This document shows, in pieces, positions 46,820 to 59,400 of a stretch of DNA of 64,000 bases (within the stretch, counting starts at the first letter, position 1; each line of letters starts with the position of its first letter). The notes under the pieces were generated by a model. It had not been told where the DNA came from. It searched no databases and worked only from the letters and a program-made list of their open reading frames with translations. The DNA lies in the NCBI GenBank assembly GCA_020740775.1, contig JAHEWK010000002.1:3968001-4032000 (forward strand). Reading direction: 5' to 3'. Both the position numbers and the translations under genes were made by a program. This stretch comes from Ilyonectria destructans. Its lineage: Eukaryota > Ascomycota > Sordariomycetes > Hypocreales > Nectriaceae.

Positions 46820-48973
46820 CTATTCCACACTGGCCGCAGACCCCTTCTTCTCCGGCGTCACCGTTCCACTAGGTCCATCCGTCATAGCTGGCTCACCTTG
46901 CATTATAGCATTTGGCCGTTTGCCCTTGACCATCGAGGTACAAACACGCGCGATAGTGACATGGCTCTCCCAAAGAGGGTAGATGCCAACGGCGAGGAAT
47001 GAACAGAAAATCCAGATCATACCCACCGAAACCCAACCCGTGAAGAAGGACTTGGAGAAGATGTACCGTGAGGCAAACATGGGCATCGGCCACAGCACCA
47101 AGAGGGACACGGTCCTATATTAAATCGAGTCAGTACCAAGAGGAGCAAGTGGTGGGAGGATACATACATCACAATGGTAATGCTACTGGCGATTTTGAAT
47201 GCCCGAGCGAGCTTTATTTGCTCTTCTTCAAAATCGACTTGCTGGGGCGCCTCAACCCGGTGCTGAGCTTCCTCATCCACACCGGCTTCCTTAACCATTT
47301 CGTGGTCATCTGCCTGGCGGATATCCATCATTGATTGCCAGTCATACTTGTCAACCCCAAATATGAGACAAAGGACAGGAATAAAAACGACGGGAGATAG
47401 TAAAGCAGTGATGTTGCCAGCCAACATGGGGTTATTGGACCCGGTACAGACCACATCGAGCTTACCACAAGACTTGCTCGCCGTCACCAGCCAGGCAATG
47501 ATGGCGCAGGATGTGCCTAGAATGGGCGAAAGAGTTGCAGCCCATCGGTTCTGGCCATTCCAAATGAGTGTCAGAGTAGCCGGGAGCACAGCTGCAGATA
47601 TGATGACACCCATAAGGAGGTAGAGGTAGCCCATAGAAATGCCGTTGTGCCACAGGCCAACAGAGATGCAGCAAATAACGAGGGAATAGACGACCATGCA
47701 AGCGTGAGACATCCAAATAAGGCTCTTACCGCTGGCGTTAGGTCGGAAGTAGGTGCGGTAGATGTCGTAAGTAAAGATAGAGGATGTCGCAACCAACTCT
47801 GAGTTGAAGGACGACGTCACGGCCAGGAAGACCACGAGTAGGGTAGCAATAGCACCTCCCTTTCCAAGAAGGGCCACCGACGCATATGGCAAGACGAGAC
47901 CAGCGGAGATATCGGCCTCGCTCATGCGGTCAGGATACGTGGGGAACCGAGGGTTCGACTCGAGGGCCAAGGCGGAGAGACCAAGAGCGGTAGCCGTCAG
48001 CCAGGGAATGGCGAACCATGCAAGTCCTCCAATAATGTATCCCGGAAGAGCATGGACTGGGTGAGCGGCAATGGCCTTGTTGTAGTAGCCGTTGTCGAGG
48101 AAGACGGTACCAAAGTTGCCGACAATGTTGATGATGAAGAAGATCACGCCGCCTTGGGATCGCATTGTCAAATAGCTACCTTCTTCATTTCCCTCAACGG
48201 GATGCGCTTTACTGGCCTCGACCAGGAGGTCATACACAGCACCGGGGCTGCCGAGGACATCCGAGGTCGCGTAGGCCGTCAGCGCAAATATAATGATGAT
48301 AATGAGGACCACGGCTCCGTGGATAAAATCCGTAATAAACGTGGCTTTCAATCCGCCAATAAAGGTATAGGCCACAACTCCTACGGGAAGTAGAAATATG
48401 GCCGCGATGGTGTGCATGCCGGTCAGCGCATTGATGGTGGCAGCGCCGCCAGAAATGAGCATCAGAGACACGAGCACATTGGTAGCAAGGCCAAAGGCGA
48501 TGAATGTGAAGTGAGCCCCGCTTCCATAGCGAGCCTTGATAACCTCTAGGAACGTGTGGGCATTAGGGGCACGCTTCTTGAGCATGATAGCGAGCGTAGC
48601 AAAGAGCAAGATTTGCACAGTCGCACCAGAGGCATACCAGAACGGGCCAGAAACGCCGTATCGGTAACAAACGCCAGAACTCTGGAGGAGAGTGGCCGCC
48701 CAGGTCCAGGAGGAGACAACGGCGGCTGCGACGAGGCCCGACTTCACAGAGCGGCCAGCCGTGGTGAACATTTCCGAGGTTTGAACCTCGCCATTGAAGC
48801 GCTTGAGGATATGCGTGAGAGAGATCTACAATTCATGTTAGTTGGTCGTTTAATGAGCTGTTTTTTTGTGGAGTGGAAGAACTAACCATGAAGATTGCAA
48901 AGGCAATGCCAACACCCAAGACGATGCCGTAGCCTACTCCCTGGCTTAGAGCCGGGGTTCCAGAACCTGCCAT
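46820..48973 (-). CDS. dur3: Urea active transporter DUR3 (sodium:solute symporter family)
   Basis: Plasma-membrane urea/H+ symporter supplying urea as a nitrogen source. Exons 48887-48973, 47168-48825 and 46820-47114 give 679 residues, the usual DUR3 length (650-720). Characteristic SSF/DUR3 sequence includes FTTAGRSVKSGLVAAAVVSS, WTWAATLLQSSGVCYRYGVS, SGPFWYASGATVQILLFATL, GGLKATFITDFIHGAVVLII, IVGNFGTVFLDNGYYNKAIA and AVTSSFNSELVATSSIFTYD. Many hydrophobic helices are spread over the whole length, with an acidic cytosolic linker (VDEEAQHRVEAPQQVDFEEE) before the last pair. Fungal DUR3 genes are normally induced by nitrogen limitation; candidate GATA sites were not mapped. Confidence 0.95.
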
Positions 48974-50292
48974 GATGAAGATTGCTGGACCTGTTTGAAG
49001 TTGGCAGTCAAAGTTATCAAGGAGACTAGGTTCTGTCGATGGCGCAGATGATCATCCGGAGTCCTGGAACACCGGTCATATATATACAATATCTTGATGT
49101 GACAGCAGCATCCAAACCCTGCCGCCGAAGGACGTCTTGGCAAGTAGAAGATTTTCAACATTTCCAATCTCTGATTCGTCGGCGGCAGTAGGAACATCAC
49201 TTCTGTCCGATAAGAAGAGAAGCCTACCAATCTACAGTGTCATGGATTCTCAGATGGCTTCATTATGGCCCCGCCGGGCCGGTGTTTGGGGCGCCGGCGG
49301 GGGTACTGGGATCTGGTTGGAGAAGGAAATCCATGCTAGAGCCCCGGAATCTTTGCTTCTACCCTTAACGCTAGGAGGAAGGGGAGATCGGAGTAATACG
49401 CTTGGGCCCTCGAGAAGCTTGATACCGAGGCCAAGACTCTGGTGCAGGAACCCCCCACAAGGGCTAATGCTTAACGAGAAGCTAGCGGCGGTATACGGAG
49501 ATAGTGAAGACATCGCGCCGGGGTCAAATAATCATCAAGGCCGCCGAGTGGTGGGTGCTCGCCGGAGGTGTCAGCCCTGTCGGTTCTTGGACTCGCGGAT
49601 CATAGAGAAACATCCGAAGCCAGCTACAGCAAATTATTGCGCTGGTGAGAACCGCTGCGTAGGCCAACGGCAGAGGAGAAGAACAGAATTACATTCACTA
49701 ACCAGAATGACATAGTTTCAGATAAAGACACCATCTCATAAGAAGGTGGGCGAATGAAAGACGTTGATAAAGGGCTGGGTTGCAGATCAGCCACCGATTC
49801 GTTTGCTGCTTGTTACAAACACCGATATATAATAACACAAGCAATCCTTCCCCGAATCTCGCTCTTGGCGCTTGGCACTTAGCGCTTGGCGCTTGGTATT
49901 GACGCATCCTTATCTTTACGTTTCCTGCTTTGACCTGAGAGCAGGAAGACTTGGCGTCGATAAACCCCATCCGTGGGAACATTGGCATTCATAGGCCAGC
50001 TGGGCTGATAACGTCAGAGAAATTGTTTAGATTTTCCTTTCACCTCATTCTCTGGTGCTCATGTCTCCACGGCGCTTGGCACCTGCAGGCATTCCGGATT
50101 GGGCCGGCGGGCCAGCATGCTGCATCGCTGAGTGAAAGTCTGGGCATTTCTTTGGCCGCCGGCGCTCATCTGCTGGCTCTTGGGGATTTCACCCCCAGGA
50201 GCCAACTGCATCATGCCTGAGTAAATCAGGGTGTGTCGTTGGTGGGAAACTCCAGACCTCCATAGTGGAATCTGGGCCAAAATTATTGTCCT
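48974..50292. other. Intergenic region upstream of DUR3
   Basis: Promoter side of DUR3 plus unassigned DNA. It includes a short tandem CGCTTGGC-type repeat at about 49,863-49,898. A 192-codon plus-strand frame at 49,137-49,715 has no protein-like features. Confidence 0.45.
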
Positions 50293-51345
50293 TTAACTTG
50301 CGTCACTTTGAGGTTTGGACTCGCACAGCTTGTACATGATTTCTTTATTCAATGCAGGTCGCAACTTTGATACAGTATCATTCCAAGTCTGTATCCAGCC
50401 GAGCTCATTAAGAAGCCTAAATATACAAAAGCAACAGGAGAAAATACCCTCAAAACCGACAAAACCACCCGCCGTAATAGGGGAATTTCCTGGTCACACA
50501 TCGTCAGCTTTTAATTATACCCTAAAACTTAGCAGGACTTACAAAAGATAGCAATTGGGGGACGGGGACGGGGCCGTCGTCTTCGTCGTTGTCGCCGCCG
50601 CCGTCGTCTTCGTCGTTGTCGCCGCCGCCGTCGTCGTCGTCGTCGTCGGCGTCCTCCTCCTCCTCGAGTTCCTCCTCCTCGGCCGCAAGCATGCGGCCGC
50701 GGCGGCTGGCGCGGCGGAGGGCACGGAGCCCGAGTTGGCGGGCCGCCGCCCGTCGGGCCCAGGAGGGGGACCCCCTGGCCCTCGGCAAGGTGGCCCAAGC
50801 CCGCAGAGCGAGCCGGACCGGCACCGACGCCGGGCGCAGCCGGGCGGCTAGGAGGGCCGGCAGGCCGTCTGGGACTATCGCCCAGTCTCTGGCCGGGGAT
50901 GGGCAGCCAGCTCACCCGCCGGCATCCGGACGCCACTTACGGGGAATGGCCTAAGTGTTACTTATTAGCTTCTCAAATTCTATAATTCTATTTTTGGTAA
51001 TACTTGAAAAGAAAAAAAGAAGAGAACTTACCTTCCACAAGACGACCCGTTGGGCGGGCATTCTTTTATGCTGTATTGGCTTAGTCGTTATTTTAATTTT
51101 TGAGCGAACTGTAGAAGAATGACTTACACTGCTCTGCCGGTATTGCTGGCGCTTCTGCTGGTGCTGCTGCCGGTGTTGCTGGTGCTGTTGCCGTTGTTGT
51201 TGCTGTTGTTGTCGTCGTCGTTGTTGGTGTAGATGTTCTTGCCGGTGCTTATGGTCGCACATTAGGCAAGGTCCGCAAAAGGTGCAAATGGGGGCTCTTA
51301 CTGTTGCTGCTGGTGTTGGCGCAGTCAGTAATCTGATGCGATAGG
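50293..51345 (-). CDS. Candidate multi-exon gene of unknown family (low confidence)
   Basis: Minus-strand sequence with several plausible splice signals and protein-like pieces. Piece 1 (about 51.15-51.3 kb) has a Cys/His cluster, CTFCGPCLMCDHKHRQEHLH, followed by a Gln/Arg run. Piece 2 (about 51.05 kb, between an ATACAG acceptor and a GTAAGT donor) is MPAQRVVLWK. Piece 3 (50,538-50,950) is a GC-rich block open in all three frames, one of them giving a long Asp/Glu run. Piece 4 (50,293-50,416, after a TATATTTAG acceptor) reads NELGWIQTWNDTVSKLRPAL to a TAA. Joining pieces 3 and 4 at GTAAGT/TTTAG works only in the frame ending NCYLL. I cannot fix the start or full exon set, and this could be a relic or repetitive element. 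Confidence 0.35.
50576..50629. repeat. 27-bp perfect tandem duplication
   Basis: Two identical copies (50576-50602, 50603-50629) beginning GTCGTCTTCGTCGTTGTCGC, followed by further GTC/CTC triplets to about 50,680. The tract lies in the GC-rich block of the candidate gene. Confidence 0.9.
51150..51245. repeat. CTG/TTG triplet-rich tract (Gln/Arg coding on minus strand)
   Basis: Imperfect GCTGTTGCCG- and GCTGGTGCTG-type triplets. On the minus strand they read CAG/CAA, giving a Gln run in piece 1 of the candidate gene. Confidence 0.85.
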
Positions 51346-51818
51346 CGATGAGAAATGGTAGAATGAAGCGCAATGTGCGTACCAAACAGGTCGAGTGGTG
51401 GTTGTAAAGGAGAAGAGAGGAGAGGAGGAGAGAACAGCAACAACCCCGGACCCAATGTCAGCACTGCAGCAGGCAGCTGCTCCTGCCTTCTAGTTGATAC
51501 ATAAAGCAGGAGTCCTGAGCCGCTCGAAATGCTGACATGTGCAGAGTTGCTCTTGCTTCTTCAAATTTCGGGATTCTTAGGCAGGAGGTCTTCGTAAACA
51601 ATAAAGCGCGTACTTCGGTACCTACCTAAAGAGTAAGTTAACCCTTTAGGTATTTATCCCGCTTAGTATTATTCTTTAGGTCTAATTCCTCAGGCCATAC
51701 CTACCATAAACGTCAAACGAGGAACGTCGGGCAACGCGATTTCCCTACCCTGGACCAATGAGAGAAGAATGCTTGGATTTCCAAGGTGACTGTCATTTGA
51801 TACTTTACTACAGCTGTT

Positions 51819-53456
51819 CTATATACTCCAGACTCTCTTCCCGTCAAACCAAGTCTCTTTAACCTCCGCTTTGAGCAAGCTTTTGGCGTCCCACTCCATG
51901 TCGACCACCACAAAGTCCGCCGCTTTGCCCACGTCTAAGCTGCCCACTCGATCCTCGGCAAACACGCTCTTCGCCGCACCGAGCGTAGCTGCTGAGATAG
52001 CCTCGCAAACTCCCAGACGAAAGTGCTCGTTGACCGTGTTCGTGGACCCGGGTTCCCTTGCTGAGCGTCGCGTTGTTGCTGTGTAGAGGTTGTGCAGCGG
52101 GTTATAAGGTGCCGTGGGGCTGTCGCTCCCGATGGCGAGGAGTGCGCCGTTGTCTGCGAATTCGCGGTACGCAAATGCTCGCTCGCAACGGTGTGAACCG
52201 ATGAGGCGAGGCCAGTCGCGGAGGAGAACTGGGTCGCAGTGCACTGGTTGAATCGACGCTGTGATGCCGAGCTCACCCAGCCTCTTGGCCTCCTCTGGGG
52301 CCGAGAATTCCAAGTGTTCGATGCGATGTCGGCTGTTGGGAGCGGCATGTGCCTCAATTGCGTCCACCGCCATTCGGATGGCACCGTCTCCGATAGCATG
52401 GAAAGCGATTTGCAGTCCTGAAGCCACGGCTTGCTTGACAACCGCCTCCAGGCCATCCTTAGTCCAGAGAGGATCTGGCGATAGCCCGTTGGAGTACGGC
52501 TTCGAGACATGTGCCGTGCAGGCATCAATGGTCCCGTCGCAAATAATCTTGATGCCCGTGATACACAGGTCTGGTGAGTTGGCCCTGTTGTACTTCTCCT
52601 TTAGTTCGACAACTCGATCTACCTGCTTCCGGCAGGCAGCTTCAGAGTCCGGCAAGATGAGCCAGTAGGCAGTTATTCTCATAGCGAGCTCTGGTTGCTC
52701 AGCGCGGAGAGTAAGAAGAGCATCCCAAACCACCTCATCCATTGCCATCTCTATAAGCCCAGTATATCCAGAGGCGGTGTAAATCTTTAAGGCAGACATA
52801 ACAGTCTCCATCTTCTCAGTCTTGGTCATCGCTTGACTAATGTATGGCCAGGCAATGCCCACTGCAGCGCCCTCACTGAGAAGGCCAGTCGGTTTACCAT
52901 TTTCATCGCGCCCTATTGTCCCACCCATGGGATCTGGCATGTCGGCAACTCCAAGCGCATCTAATGCTGGTGAGTTGCACCAGACGGAATGTAAGTCCAT
53001 GCTATCAATGAAAATAGGGCGAGGATCGATGTCGTCCAGCATCGCTGTATTAACACCATCTGGCGTCAAGTCCAGCATCCAACCCCTGGCGAGGATTCTT
53101 GGTAACTGAGGGTTTTCTTTGGCATAAGACCGGAGCGTGTCTCGAATTTCCTCGAGTGATTTGCATTCGTCCAACACAACCTTTCGCAGGGACTGCCCTA
53201 GAAGAAGTAGATGCATGTGGCCATCAATAAATCCCGGGAGGACCGTCTTCCCTTCCAGGTCTTGGACTGAGATGCCATTGTCGTGCTGATATTTGGCTGT
53301 GAGATCGACAGCAGAGCCGATATCAGAAATTATGCCATCCTTTACAAGCATGCTTTCAGCGAACGTGGGCTGGGCGTTAAGGCCAACATCGGCCTTTGAT
53401 AGAATGCGGCCATTGGTAAAGAGAACGGTGGTGGGGGCGGTTTCTGACCGCATCAT
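51819..53456 (-). CDS. YtcJ-like metal-dependent amidohydrolase
   Basis: Single exon of 545 residues from ATG 53454-53456. Amidohydrolase_3 hallmarks: the first metal pair in LPGFIDGHMHLLLLGQS (His80 and His82), the Trp/His-rich substrate segment FIDSMDLHSVWCNSPALD, GIKIICDGTIDACTAHVSKP, then IAFHAIGDGAIRMAVDAIEA, HRIEHLEF and the late aspartate in LLAIGSDSPTAPYNPLHNLY. The C-terminal beta segment VGKAADFVVVDMEWDA closes the composite domain. Relatives hydrolyse amide or formyl bonds of small molecules; the exact substrate cannot be read from sequence. It is intact and has no close operon-like partner. Upstream DNA shows no other gene for several kb. Confidence 0.93.
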   Translation of the reverse strand: MMRSETAPTTVLFTNGRILSKADVGLNAQPTFAESMLVKDGIISDIGSAVDLTAKYQHDNGISVQDLEGKTVLPGFIDGHMHLLLLGQSLRKVVLDECKSLEEIRDTLRSYAKENPQLPRILARGWMLDLTPDGVNTAMLDDIDPRPIFIDSMDLHSVWCNSPALDALGVADMPDPMGGTIGRDENGKPTGLLSEGAAVGIAWPYISQAMTKTEKMETVMSALKIYTASGYTGLIEMAMDEVVWDALLTLRAEQPELAMRITAYWLILPDSEAACRKQVDRVVELKEKYNRANSPDLCITGIKIICDGTIDACTAHVSKPYSNGLSPDPLWTKDGLEAVVKQAVASGLQIAFHAIGDGAIRMAVDAIEAHAAPNSRHRIEHLEFSAPEEAKRLGELGITASIQPVHCDPVLLRDWPRLIGSHRCERAFAYREFADNGALLAIGSDSPTAPYNPLHNLYTATTRRSAREPGSTNTVNEHFRLGVCEAISAATLGAAKSVFAEDRVGSLDVGKAADFVVVDMEWDAKSLLKAEVKETWFDGKRVWSI

Positions 53457-56400
53457 ATAAAATAAAAGCTCGGGTGAATTGATATTTAAGATTTCAAGCT
53501 GAAATAATCAAGAACATTGATAAGCAATCGATGAAGCCGTCTCGAGCTCTTTTATATCGTGCCATCGTAATGAGGCCCCAGGATGTTCGCGCTTCCGCGG
53601 ATTGCGGTGCGGGGTAGACCCACGCCGATTCATGAGCAGATGCCATTTACACGCTGTAGACGCCGAAGGTAGATAAGACGGACTTGCCCATAAACGGTGA
53701 AATACATGCATTAATGTACTTTCACCTGGAGTCTCCTTATATAACGCATTTGCGCCCCGCACTGAAGGTTATTTTATCGCCATTGTTGGCCGCATTGGGG
53801 TGATGGTAGCGACACCACGCGGTCATGATACCCTCCATTACGTCAGTCTGGTAGCCAGTCCTCGTCTAGGATGGCAGATGCACTGGGGAGGGCTTGGTCC
53901 GAGATACTGGTAATTTGGTGAGATAGCTACCTCTATGGAGTTTCTTCTCATGTATTGGTAACAGTGCCGACTAATGTGATGGCGTTCAAGGACAGAAGTA
54001 TAACCATTGTATAATGCAAGCGACCCGAAATTGCGTGCAATTGCCATAATATAGGGTAGACACCTGTGCTGAACTCAGGGCTTTGGAGAATTGAGTGGCC
54101 CATCGATTGTAAACGACTCAAGAGTCTAGGTAATTTCAAGACTGCTTAACAGCAGCAGTTGCGTCATGAGGGCTTTGACAGAGGTATAATTGCTGAGTTA
54201 TCCGTCCGTCTCTAATTGCCACATGGTGTCCCGCGAATCACACTCATCGCCTTCACTTTAGACTTTGTACTTCAGAAAAGTGACAACCAAACGAACGGTC
54301 CAAGGAAGTGGCAATCTGGATTTATCTGACTGCAGCATTGACCCTTCTCACGAGTACTCGGCGGAATAATATAGGACGGAATCCCTCTTCTATGGCACGT
54401 GTGGATGCCTATGTAAATGCTTGGTTGAAGGTCCCCGTGTATCATAACGAGTCGCTTGAGCGTCTTGTTCCGCAGCCCATCGCCAGATCTTCAATCTTCG
54501 ATCGTCGCATACATGAATCAAGCCCATGCTGTTGTTGCCTCTAAACTCAATTATTGATGCAGAGTGCATTGGCTGTTATCGCGGTTGTCAAAGTGCTTGT
54601 ATCAGAACATGGCCAGAACTTCGTCTGGTAGCAAGCGGTCGGGTTAATAAGTGCAATATCGATTCAGACGCCTTTGAAAATTTTGCAATTACCTTTCTTT
54701 CAAAATGGAATTTTTAAATGAAAGCGACGATAAAAGACGAATTACTGCGCGTTTCTAGCATCTATGTATGGTTTTAGAGCGTTGTTGGTTGGTTGTGTTG
54801 GCTTGCAGGGCTACCTAACGCCACAGCCTGGCGTTCTGGGGTTGAGACAACCACAACCACACCTACAACTCACTGTTTGAGGGACGCTCTCCGGGACAAC
54901 ACATTCTCGTGCTCGATGAAGATCATGTCTTCAACGGACCTCCTTGGCATCTGATATTTGCCATTCATGATATCTACACCCCACCCCATCCTGCCCATGG
55001 CTGTCCCGTGCCGTTTCTTCACGTTGCACAACTACCCGCCGTCAAGACTCGGCCCCCAATGGTTCGTCTCTCAATTATCGGAATCACCCTTCCACCGGCA
55101 ACTCGGCGCGGGGCGATGACGACAACGGGACGGTTCGCATTCGTGGTCGCACCCGTGTGTCAGGCGGGAAGGGAAGGGCAAGGTACCATTCCGACAGCTG
55201 CGTGTACCCGTGTTCATCCAGACAGGAAGCACGGCTGGCACGGCAAGTACCGGAGAGGACTCGAGGTGATGAAAGATTCGAGACGGTGACGACGATGGAA
55301 TTTTCGATCAATGCAAAGGATGGTGGTTACAGACACCGAAGTACATATGTGGGATAGCAGAGGCTAGAGTTGCATGCGTGGAGAGACATGCATATCAAAC
55401 ACATGCTGAATACGGGACAGAGGTAAGCAAAGCTGCGTCTTGACCTGCATGATATTTATTTACCTCGTCAAGACTTGCCTTCAGCTCAGCTCAGCCGCTA
55501 TCGCTGTCGTCTTGATTACTTCGCGCTTCAGCCCAATTCTCCGCTCAGCCTCGCGCAACCGGCGAAAATGCAAGAAGCAGTAAGCAGCAGGCAGGCTGAA
55601 GGGGAAAACCCTCAGCCCCAAGCCCAAACCCACATTCGGGCCATTCACAACCGCCAGCAAGTGAAACAAAGCAAGTGTCGGTATCCGTGATAACACGAAT
55701 CACAGATGCAATGTCATCAAGCGAACCCACCCCTCATGTCTTTGAAAGGGGGGCAAGGAGAAAGGGGATTCGTGGCCCAATCGGATAGGACTGATGGGGG
55801 GAAGACGAGGACGAGGAGGGTCGCACGCCTTGCTGCCCAGAGGCTGTACGGCTGGGGCATCGGGTGAGCAGCAGAGGTTAGAGGGGGGTGGATGGTGAAT
55901 GGGGGGGAGGGAATCAGGGATGGATGTGGCACCCATCACGAGGAGGTTAGCAGGAGATGGAAAGACGAGGAAGGAGACGAGGGGGAGGAAGTGGAATTCG
56001 AATGCTGTTAATGTCTGACATAGAGATGAGCTGGAGTCGCACTAATTCAAGTTGAGGTGAGTTCATGGATGTCACTTCGGCTGTTGACGATAAGCCAGAA
56101 GCAAGAGAGAGAGAGAGGAAAGAGGAAACAACGTGGGGAAAAAGCAACTTTCAATCTCACTCTCTGCATCATCATCACCAGTTCTGGAGTTGGGCGTGTC
56201 TGGTGTGTCTCGCTGCGTGTACATAGATGTAAGCTGTTAACAAACACATCAAGCCAACAGCACCGAAAGCGTGGTCATAGTCTAACCAGCCCCCCGGGCA
56301 AGTTCGAAGCTTGGCAACACCCTCATGGCGCATCGTGGATCACCACGTGGAGGCGAGGCCCCCTCCCCTTTTGCCTCTCCCTCGCCATGCCATGCGGACG

Positions 56401-59400
56401 GGCATACATCATCACGAACGTACAAAAGAAAAAAAAGCCTCGCGTTGTTCGGTACCCTCTTCCGCTCTCTAGGACGAAGCCTCGCATCTCAAACCATGCG
56501 GACGACTCGCCGCCCTCAACGCCATCCCGAAGCCCCTGTCCACGATCCAGACCGTCGGAACGCCCTTGAATCGTCAGGCACCCGTCATGTCGTCCGTGGT
56601 CGTATCATGTCCACATACAGATTCCCACATCAACTATCGATTCTTCGGACATTTTTTCCTTCAACGTGGCGGGCCCTCCACCGCACGCTCCTCATCCATC
56701 CCTGGGAGACACCAGGGGGCGGACACACAGACGTACGCCTTCAACTCGGTCGGCCACGTTGAGATTGTCATGATTCCGATCCCCCCCCCCGTCGCCACAT
56801 CACCACCACCACATGGCGTATCGGTTTAAGGCTTCCTTGCGCCGCTGGACTATGCCATCGTAGCTCGCGCATCTGGCCTGATGTGCTCACCGTCTAGAAC
56901 GTCTTCAGACCACGATAGACCAGGCGCTAATAAGTAGCCGCCATCACAGCCCCAGGGCCACCCATGTCCTTGTTCTCAGCCCCTCGATCCATGGCTCGCT
57001 CGCACTCGTCTCAGCCTTCCGTGTACGGCCAAGATCCCCTTGGATCATCTCGCTATTGCCTCCCGGTGTGTAGCGGCCATCTGGAGCTAGCACACCGGCG
57101 CTACAGCACAGGCCCGCCATGATCGTGATACCACTGCAACTGACACTGACACTGGCACTGCTGAAGGCGCGCTTCACACGTCGGAGGGGCTCCCGCGCGA
57201 CGACGTGACGGACAACAGACTGCGGAAACTATCAACCAAGGCCGACAAAACCCGGTAGGGCCAGAGATAGCCTCTCGTATCGGGGACCTCGGGGACCTCT
57301 GCTCCATACAGATGCAAGGACGGAATGCAGTGATGGCTTTATCGAGGATGGCGACGGCGATGGCGAAGGCGACGGCGAAGGCGAAGGCCACGGCCACGGC
57401 GAATCCGCTTGTGGTGTGCGCGAGCTGAACTCACAATTTCACCTCCCTTTGTCCCCTCGTGAAGCGCCTGTACGACGTGAGTTGGAACAGGTCTTACCAT
57501 GGACGCGTAGCCAAGCAATTATTGATTCATATGTACGCGCCTTATACCCCCATCGCATGCGACGTATCCCCCGCATGCTGCACGCTGTCTCCATCCATAT
57601 CCATTCCCCATATCATTTCCATTCCCACTTGCTCATCCATTCAAGGACGAATGATGGAGTCCACGTAAATTACTCCCCCCTCTAGTTTTCCTCCTGCAGA
57701 CGCGCACATCGCCTCGCACGCCCCCCGAAAGCCAGCACCCATTCATTAATTCGACCCCATAAAAAAACCAATCCCGATTCAAAGCCCACCTAAATTTGAG
57801 TCGTCTTTTATTTGCCCTTCTCAGAGTCCCCACAACGCCCAGCTGGATCGTCACTAGGTTCCCCCCTGTCCCCAGCTCAGCCCACCTGGCGATGCGACCC
57901 CCCCAGTCAAACCTCAACTGCCGTGCCACCTATGGGGAATAAACCCGACCGCCCGCCTCACACAGGCTCGGGCGATGAGGTTAAAATACAATATACTATG
58001 CACGTCTCCTTGTCCATAATAAAACGAGCAATGAGTGTCACCCAATGAATAACCAGGGTGGGGGCCGAGGCAGAATCCGTGGTGTGTCGGCTCTCGCGCC
58101 AATATTTGAATGAACCACGTCAACGAACCAGATGGAACAGCAATTCAATACCATCGCTGCAACTGCACACACCCCCTTGCCTACCCTCTCCTCTTCCACT
58201 GCAGAGCCTCTGCCGGTAGTCCCTTTTCTCTCAGGAGGAGCCTTCCTCTGATACGAACCAGTCTCCGTAAGGAGTCCAGGCATCTGATTTCGCTGTCTGG
58301 GTCCTGCTCACGGCCCTCCCGATCTCGCCCTCGTCCATTCTCGGCCCGAACATGCCCAATCCGGGCCGGCCACTCTCCCCCCACGTCAAAAACGCATCCT
58401 CTCTAGCTCTGTTGCTTCTCTAGCCTCTAGCCTCTAGCCTCGAGCCTCTAGCTTTAGTCTCCTGTCTCCAGCCATTATCTCGTCTTCCCTTGCGTCTCCA
58501 CATGCCGATGCACGAACACTATCCTTTGTTGTCTGTGCTGTGCTGCACCTAATTACCCTCCATAGCACTGTAGATCACCCGTCTGTGCCATGTCATGTCG
58601 TTGTGTCTCGTGGAAATCAAAATCTAGGGACTATCAAGAGACTTTGGCCGATTGGATGCTTCACGAGGATCGCCTCCAATAGAATCCAAGGCGACCCTCT
58701 CATCAATTCGCTACATACGGAGTAGCTCGCTTTTCCCATGCCAGATCCCTCTCATAGACTTCCCACGTCCATCTCTGCAACTAGCTCGTGCCCATCCCCA
58801 TCCCCATCCCATGCATCATGGCCTGTCCGAGGGCGTGTCCGCCAAAGTCCTAGCCCGCTTCGCGCGCCCTCACGACTCACGCGATGCTTTGGCAGTTTGA
58901 GCCGAGCCTCGCGCCTCATGGCCACGGGTTCCGCCTTGTCCGTTGGTAGCACAGTCACCGTGGCCCTTGTATCTCGTTGTGTCCAGACATTTCCCTCACT
59001 TGTTGCGCCCCTTGATAATGGCTACCGATAAAGAATACATCGTTGAAGAAGACGTGGTGACCAAGAAAACAATCCCAATATAAAACCCGGTTTGGATAGT
59101 CCCCAATGCCCGTCTAGACCATGCCGAAAAATGAAATCCACAATTAATCCCACAATCCTCTCTGTTGGAGTCATCCTAGTTTCCAGCCTGGTCGTCGCCC
59201 ATCGTTCCGTCCCACCCTTATCCTGTCCCGTCCCGTCCAGTCCGTTTGCCTCGTGTCCGAAGCCCTTTCTGTGTCCTTGGTAACGAAACCAGTTTCCTCT
59301 TGTCCAGATGCGCTTCCGATCCCATACCTCGCAGATCCCCTTTGCCGAATCCTGCCCCTTTGATTTGTCCCGGTCCGTGTGATATAATAGATTCACGAAA

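Noticed and set aside
49137..49715. A 192-codon plus-strand frame
   Set aside because: No domain, low-complexity Arg/Gly content, no splice or promoter support; likely chance.
56057..56569. A 170-codon plus-strand frame
   Set aside because: Sequence is rich in Arg/Ser/Pro from pyrimidine-rich DNA, overlaps another similar-length frame, and has no recognisable features.
57101..57397. Ala/Val/Phe-rich minus-strand frame resembling a membrane segment
   Set aside because: Generated by the GGCGAA-type hexamer repeat at 57,340-57,412.
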